Shown piece after piece: positions 60,183 through 64,000 of a stretch of 64,000 nt of DNA (position 1 is its first letter; each line of letters opens with the position of its first letter). A program made the translations under genes and the position numbers. Source of the stretch: Ornithinibacillus halotolerans (GTDB lineage Bacteria > Bacillota > Bacilli > Bacillales > Amphibacillaceae); the NCBI RefSeq assembly GCF_014637405.1, contig NZ_BMEY01000006.1, forward strand, positions 145,212-209,211, given 5' to 3'. The notes under the pieces were generated by a model, which had not been told where the DNA came from, searched no databases, and saw only the letters and a program-made list of their open reading frames with translations.

Positions 60183-61412
60183 ATGAATATGACTTGGAAT
60201 GTAATCGGAAGTATCATCTATTCATTTACACAATGGTTACTATTAATCGTAATTGCGAAACTAGGTACGCCAGAAATGGTAGGATATTACGCGCTTGGTC
60301 TGGCAGTTACAGCCCCAATTGTATTATTTACAGATATGAAATTGCGTTTAGCACTCGTAACTGACACCAAAAATGTATACCTTTTTGATAATTACTTAGG
60401 AGCGAGGGTTCTTTCCGTTGGGGTTGCTTTATTCATCATAATCTTAGTCATTATTATTTTTGGTTATGAATTTCATACAGCTATAATCCTCCTTCTCGTT
60501 GGAATTGCTAAGTTACCAGAGTCGGTTAGCGATATTTTTCATGGGCAATTACAAAAGTATGAGCGAATGGACTTAATAACGATCTCCAATGTAATGAAAG
60601 GAATCGGAACAGTTATTGTTTTCTTTGTACTTTTACTTTTAACGAATAATCTAATTTGGGCGTTAGTAGGTCAAATTCTAACTTGGGTAATGGTCCTATT
60701 ATTTTTTGACTATCTTGTTGTGAAGGGTTTGTTTCAATCAGTTCAGATAGATTTTCAATGGAGTAAGTTAAAGAGCTTATTTCATTTATCGATACCATTA
60801 GGATTGATGGCCTTACTAACTTCTTTTAATACGAATATACCTAATTATTTTGTTGAATATTTTATAGGTACGGAAGAATTAGGTTATTTGGCAGCTCTTC
60901 TCTATATACTCTTTGCAGGAAATCGTTTAGTAGACTCGCTAAGGCAGCCAGCAGCGACACGGTTAGCAACTTTATTTGAACAAAATAGGTTAAAGGAATA
61001 TCAGAAATTACTTCTTTTGTTGGTGACAATTGGATTTCTTATGGCTGTTGTAGGTATTGGTGTAACTATTGTATTAGGAGAGTTATTGTTAACCATTATC
61101 TATACCAATGAATATACAGCTTACTCACAATTATTTATCTATATAATGGGAGCGGGGATTTTTAGTTTTCCCGCCATGTTTCTCGACACTGGATTAATTG
61201 CAACACGAAATTTCAAGTTACAACCATATTTAGCCGCAATTTGGGTAATAGGTAGTCTTATAGGTTGCTATATTTTTATTCCCAAATATGGTCTAGATGG
61301 GGCTGCATATGCAATTATTCTCGCATCATTCTTGAAATTTATCAGTCTAGTCATTGCTTTATTTATTATATTGAAGATAAAAACATTGGCCAAATATATT
61401 CGGTATTTATAA
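60183..61412 (+). CDS. Wzx-type flippase (MATE/MVF-like)
   Basis: This 409-residue protein has about 12 helices and the oligosaccharide flippase pattern (GTPEMVGYYALGLAVTAPIVLFTDMKLRLALV at the start, AIWVIGSLIGCYIFIPKYGLDGAAYAIILASF near the end). It moves lipid-linked repeat units across the membrane. The ribosome-binding site is weak. Part of the operon. Confidence 0.87.
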   Translation: MNMTWNVIGSIIYSFTQWLLLIVIAKLGTPEMVGYYALGLAVTAPIVLFTDMKLRLALVTDTKNVYLFDNYLGARVLSVGVALFIIILVIIIFGYEFHTAIILLLVGIAKLPESVSDIFHGQLQKYERMDLITISNVMKGIGTVIVFFVLLLLTNNLIWALVGQILTWVMVLLFFDYLVVKGLFQSVQIDFQWSKLKSLFHLSIPLGLMALLTSFNTNIPNYFVEYFIGTEELGYLAALLYILFAGNRLVDSLRQPAATRLATLFEQNRLKEYQKLLLLLVTIGFLMAVVGIGVTIVLGELLLTIIYTNEYTAYSQLFIYIMGAGIFSFPAMFLDTGLIATRNFKLQPYLAAIWVIGSLIGCYIFIPKYGLDGAAYAIILASFLKFISLVIALFIILKIKTLAKYIRYL

Positions 61413-61424
61413 GGGGGATAAATC

Positions 61425-62234
61425 GTGAAGATAAGTGAAGTGAAACAATATGCTAAAAAGGATGAATCAGCAACCTATTATATGGCTTTACATCGAAAAC
61501 TTGGATTGTATGTAGCATGGATGATTGTAAAGATCTTTCCTTCCATCTCTGCAAATACAGTAACGATTAGTACATTACCATTAAATATTCTTTCCGCGAC
61601 GATTCTATACTTTGCAATCGTATCCTCTTCTTATAGTTTATTGTTTGTAGCCTTCATCATCTCATTCTTTACATTTACACTAGATTGTTCCGATGGAAAT
61701 ATAGCAAGGATTAAGAAATCTGCTTCAATTAAAGGAGTTTACTATGATCGGTTAGTACACAACCTATCTCATCCATTGTTTTACTTTGTGATAGGTTTCG
61801 GACTGTATTCAAGTACAGATCACATAATCTACCTGATTATTTTTCTAGTAGTTGGTATATTAAGTGAACTATCGCCTTTAGACGTATCCCAAAAAGATGT
61901 TGAAACATTATTTATCAGGCAAGCAGTATTACATTCCACTATTAATTATAATAAACAAAATCACCAATTTAGGGAAAGCTCACATAACCAACAATCTGCC
62001 AGTCGTCCAACATCAAAGGTTAAAAAAATAATTAAAACCATTCTAGAAGATGATTCGTTCTATTTGATGTTGTTACTAGATTTGATTCTATTCAACAACC
62101 AATACTATCTCTCCATTTCATTAGCTCTCATTGTAATATTAGGGAGAGTTGTAATTAAATTAGACATTAAAAAGTGGGAAAGTAATCTTCATGAAGTATT
62201 GGAAAAAATAGATAATCACAAAAGTCAATTATAA
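61425..62234 (+). CDS. CDP-alcohol phosphotransferase-family protein
   Basis: This 269-residue, six-helix protein has the CDP-alcohol phosphotransferase motif DxxDGxxARx8Gx3Dx3D except at the last position: LDCSDGNIARIKKSASIKGVYYDRLVHNL has His where the fourth Asp is usual. The usual chemistry is to transfer a phospho-alcohol from a CDP-alcohol to an acceptor in the membrane. The fourth Asp is the presumed catalytic base, so this is either a His variant or inactive. A substrate in polymer synthesis (a phospho-alcohol decoration) is plausible. Part of the operon. Confidence 0.75.
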   Translation: MKISEVKQYAKKDESATYYMALHRKLGLYVAWMIVKIFPSISANTVTISTLPLNILSATILYFAIVSSSYSLLFVAFIISFFTFTLDCSDGNIARIKKSASIKGVYYDRLVHNLSHPLFYFVIGFGLYSSTDHIIYLIIFLVVGILSELSPLDVSQKDVETLFIRQAVLHSTINYNKQNHQFRESSHNQQSASRPTSKVKKIIKTILEDDSFYLMLLLDLILFNNQYYLSISLALIVILGRVVIKLDIKKWESNLHEVLEKIDNHKSQL

Positions 62235-62251
62235 ATAAAGGTGGTGAACTA

Positions 62252-63280
62252 ATGGCTGTTCTTGTCACAGGGGGAGCTGGATTTATTGGGACGCATGTTT
62301 GTGTAGAGTTAATAAATAACGGTTATACAATTGTTGTTGTTGATAATCTATCAACTAGTAATTCTGAAGGAATCAAACGGGTAAAGCAAATTACAGGCAA
62401 GGATTTCAACATATATTATTTCAGTTTAAGTGATAAGAGAAAGCTAGCTGAAGTCTTTAAAATGGAAAAGATTGACACGGTTATTCATCTAGCTGGATAT
62501 AAATCTGTTTCTGAATCGACAAAGGAACCGATGAAGTATTATCGTAATAACTTTGCTTGTACAGTTACCCTATGTGAAGTTATGCAATTATATGGGGTGA
62601 AGCGGCTTGTCTTTAGTTCTTCTGCTACAGTATATTCAACGGCTCAGCATCTAAATCCTATATCAGAATCTTCTCCATTAAATCCAACGAATCCATATGG
62701 GAGAACAAAGCAGATGACTGAGACTTTTTTACGAGATGTGTATGCTTCCGATATGTCATGGGGAATTATGATTTTGCGTTATTTTAATCCAATTGGGGCT
62801 CATGAGAGTGGACTAATTGGCGAAGATCCTAAAGGAGTACCGAATAATTTAGTCCCATATATCACACAAGTAGCAGTCGGTAAATTACCGACTCTTTTTA
62901 TTTTTGGAAATGATTATCCGACTAAGGATGGAACTGGAGTACGCGATTATATACATGTGGTTGATTTAGCTTTAGGTCATGTTCAAGCATTAAAGAGAGT
63001 AGAAAAGAGTAGTGGGCTAGATGTATTTAATTTAGGTACTGGTCAAGGATATAGCGTGTTAGAAGTTATCTGGACTTTTGAACAGGTAGCAAATAGGAAA
63101 ATACCATTTGTCTACAAACCTAGACGTTCAGGAGATACAGCGATATGTTATGCCGATGTTACAAAAGCTGAAAAATACTTGGGGTGGAAAGCAACAAGAG
63201 GACTAGAAGAAATGTGTCAAGATGCATGGCGTTGGCAACAACTGCATCCCAATGGGTATGATTTAGAGACAGCTCCTTAG
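62252..63280 (+). CDS. galE: UDP-glucose 4-epimerase
   Basis: This 342-residue extended SDR enzyme has TGGAGFIGTHV (NAD loop), VDNLSTSN, the catalytic Tyr/Lys in NPYGRTKQ (YxxxK) and IHLAGYKSVSES. The length and residues match GalE, which interconverts UDP-Glc and UDP-Gal (or UDP-GlcNAc/UDP-GalNAc). It is the last gene of the exopolysaccharide operon and supplies its activated sugar. The ribosome-binding site is AAGGTGGTG. Confidence 0.94.
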   Translation: MAVLVTGGAGFIGTHVCVELINNGYTIVVVDNLSTSNSEGIKRVKQITGKDFNIYYFSLSDKRKLAEVFKMEKIDTVIHLAGYKSVSESTKEPMKYYRNNFACTVTLCEVMQLYGVKRLVFSSSATVYSTAQHLNPISESSPLNPTNPYGRTKQMTETFLRDVYASDMSWGIMILRYFNPIGAHESGLIGEDPKGVPNNLVPYITQVAVGKLPTLFIFGNDYPTKDGTGVRDYIHVVDLALGHVQALKRVEKSSGLDVFNLGTGQGYSVLEVIWTFEQVANRKIPFVYKPRRSGDTAICYADVTKAEKYLGWKATRGLEEMCQDAWRWQQLHPNGYDLETAP

Positions 63281-63350
63281 TCAATGTTCCATCTATATCT
63301 ACTACTTTTATACTATTTTAAAGAAATCTATTTATAAGCTCTTTAACATC

Positions 63351-63403
63351 TTGATTATTTTAATAGATTAGAATAAGATAAAAGTATGTTCTTTATAAAG
63401 AAC
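63351..63403 (+). promoter_or_regulatory. sinR promoter with SinR-type operator
   Basis: TTGATT (63351-63356), a 17-nt spacer and TAAGAT (63374-63379) form a good sigma-A promoter. GTTCTTTATAAAGAAC (63388-63403), a perfect palindrome of two GTTCTTT boxes spaced by 2 bp, covers the predicted transcription start. The layout matches the B. subtilis SinR consensus GTTCTYT. The rest of the 63281-63537 gap is AT-rich without a gene. Confidence 0.78.
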
Positions 63404-63537
63404 TAAGTATTTGTTTTAAGATAAGTTTAATTAAGTGAAGATGCTATTTGTGAAAGGTTATTAAGGGATGAGTATTATAAGGAACAGAAGTTATCTACTT
63501 AGTCCCACTTTAGCAAATTGAAAACGAGGTTATAAAG

Positions 63538-63873
63538 ATGATAGGAGAAAATATTAAAAAGAGAAGAAAAAGTATGGGATTAAGTTTATCTGAGTTGGCT
63601 GAGCGTGCAGAAATATCGAAGTCTTATTTAAGTAATATTGAGCGTAACCAGAATGATAACCCGTCCATTCAAGTATTAGTAAAAATTGCACATGTACTTA
63701 AAGTGGATTTACGTTCGTTAATTGGGATCGAATCGGCTAATGAACTTATTGACAAAGAATGGGTAGATTTTATTGAGGATTTAAGAAACTTAGGGATAGA
63801 GAAGAATAATTTGATAGAGTTAAGACCAATAATTGAATTTATGATTTGGCAGAAGGAAAAGAGTGGGAAATAG
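63538..63873 (+). CDS. sinR: SinR-like repressor
   Basis: This 111-residue protein matches B. subtilis SinR in length and layout. An XRE HTH (MIGENIKKRRKSMGLSLSELAERAEISKSYLSNIERNQNDNPSIQVLVKIAHVLKVDL) is followed by a Sin-type dimerisation domain (WVDFIEDLRNLGIEKNNLIELRPIIEFMIWQ). SinR represses biofilm polysaccharide and fibre genes in B. subtilis. It lies directly downstream of the exopolysaccharide operon and has a perfect SinR-type operator at its own promoter, indicating autorepression. No SinI antagonist gene is seen in the window. Confidence 0.88.
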   Translation: MIGENIKKRRKSMGLSLSELAERAEISKSYLSNIERNQNDNPSIQVLVKIAHVLKVDLRSLIGIESANELIDKEWVDFIEDLRNLGIEKNNLIELRPIIEFMIWQKEKSGK

Positions 63874-63875
63874 AA

Positions 63876-63897
63876 AGAGGCTGGGACAAAACTAGCC
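63876..63897 (+). repeat. GAGGCTGGGACAAAA-type intergenic element
   Basis: AGAGGCTGGGACAAAACTAGCC follows the sinR stop by 2 nt. This type of sequence is frequent near gene ends in Firmicutes. A partner arm is not seen before the window ends. Confidence 0.45.
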
Positions 63898-63907
63898 AGA
63901 AAGTAAT

Positions 63908-63955
63908 AAAAAACTGGTTCCAAGCGATTGAAAATTGCTTGGAACCAGTTTTTTT
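63908..63955 (+). terminator. Rho-independent terminator
   Basis: AACTGGTTCCAAGC and GCTTGGAACCAGTT arms with an 11-nt loop are followed by TTTTT; the terminator of sinR. Confidence 0.9.
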
Positions 63956-64000
63956 GAAATCATTTCCATTTCCTAAACTAGATTTGCCGTTTTTGGCGGT

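Noticed and set aside
1..64000. tRNA or rRNA genes
   Set aside because: No tRNA-like cloverleaf or rRNA stretch was recognised anywhere in the window.

Overview
The window comes from a low-GC, Gram-positive chromosome, most likely a halotolerant or alkaliphilic member of the Bacillaceae (Oceanobacillus/Virgibacillus type). This is inferred from strong AGGAGG ribosome-binding sites with many TTG and GTG starts, LxxC lipoprotein signals, an intact seven-gene Mrp Na+/H+ antiporter operon, a TPP-riboswitch thiamine salvage operon, and an exopolysaccharide operon followed by a SinR-type regulator. There is no rRNA, tRNA, CRISPR array, prophage or complete insertion sequence.

Layout. 0.3-12.4 kb: single genes and small units (MFS exporter, lipoproteins including a CueP-type one, YoaP-like acetyltransferase, Gfo/Idh oxidoreductase, an ECF sigma/anti-sigma pair, an Rgg-type regulator divergent from an amidohydrolase, SCP2-domain protein, methyltransferase), many separated by hairpin terminators shared by convergent genes. 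12.4-15.5 kb: SulP anion transporter with an ArsR regulator and a perfect 24-bp operator, then a five-unit 52-bp tandem repeat. 15.5-25.5 kb: PrsW-like protease, arginase-fold protein, HIT and Nudix proteins, an ANT(6)-type nucleotidyltransferase, a TetR-controlled flavin reductase/DsbA-like operon, and a serine hydrolase pseudogene carrying a frameshift and a nonsense codon. 25.7-28.7 kb: TPP riboswitch and thiWDME. 28.7-36.2 kb: S41 peptidase, HtrA-type protease with a zinc-ribbon/FxLYD partner, pseudouridine synthase, MscS channel, and a CPBP protease divergent from a MerR regulator with a textbook 19-bp-spacer promoter between them. 36.3-43.0 kb: mrpABCDEFG, divergent from a universal-stress protein. 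43.0-48.2 kb: a lone tyrosine recombinase, small proteins, a YczE-type membrane protein and an ABC exporter.

48.7-63.3 kb is one collinear exopolysaccharide operon of fourteen genes: CapD/EpsC-type dehydratase, HpcH/HpaI aldolase-like enzyme, PLP decarboxylase, initiating sugar transferase, class IV aminotransferase, GT4 glycosyltransferase, NodB-like deacetylase, Wzy-like polymerase, Wzz/CpsC-like co-polymerase, BY-kinase, FemAB-like acyltransferase, Wzx flippase, CDP-alcohol phosphotransferase and GalE. The aldolase, decarboxylase, aminotransferase and FemAB-like genes are unusual and suggest the polymer carries an amino-acid-derived or other nitrogenous substituent. A G+C-rich leader precedes the operon. 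A 111-codon SinR homologue follows it, with a perfect GTTCTTT-AT-AAAGAAC operator at its own predicted transcription start.

Cutting across the window is a family of short palindromic repeats with core GGGGACWGTCCCC: three simple copies and four paired hairpins. They sit at gene borders and in two places provide the last codons of a gene. They resemble REP-type elements, and no associated transposase is present here.
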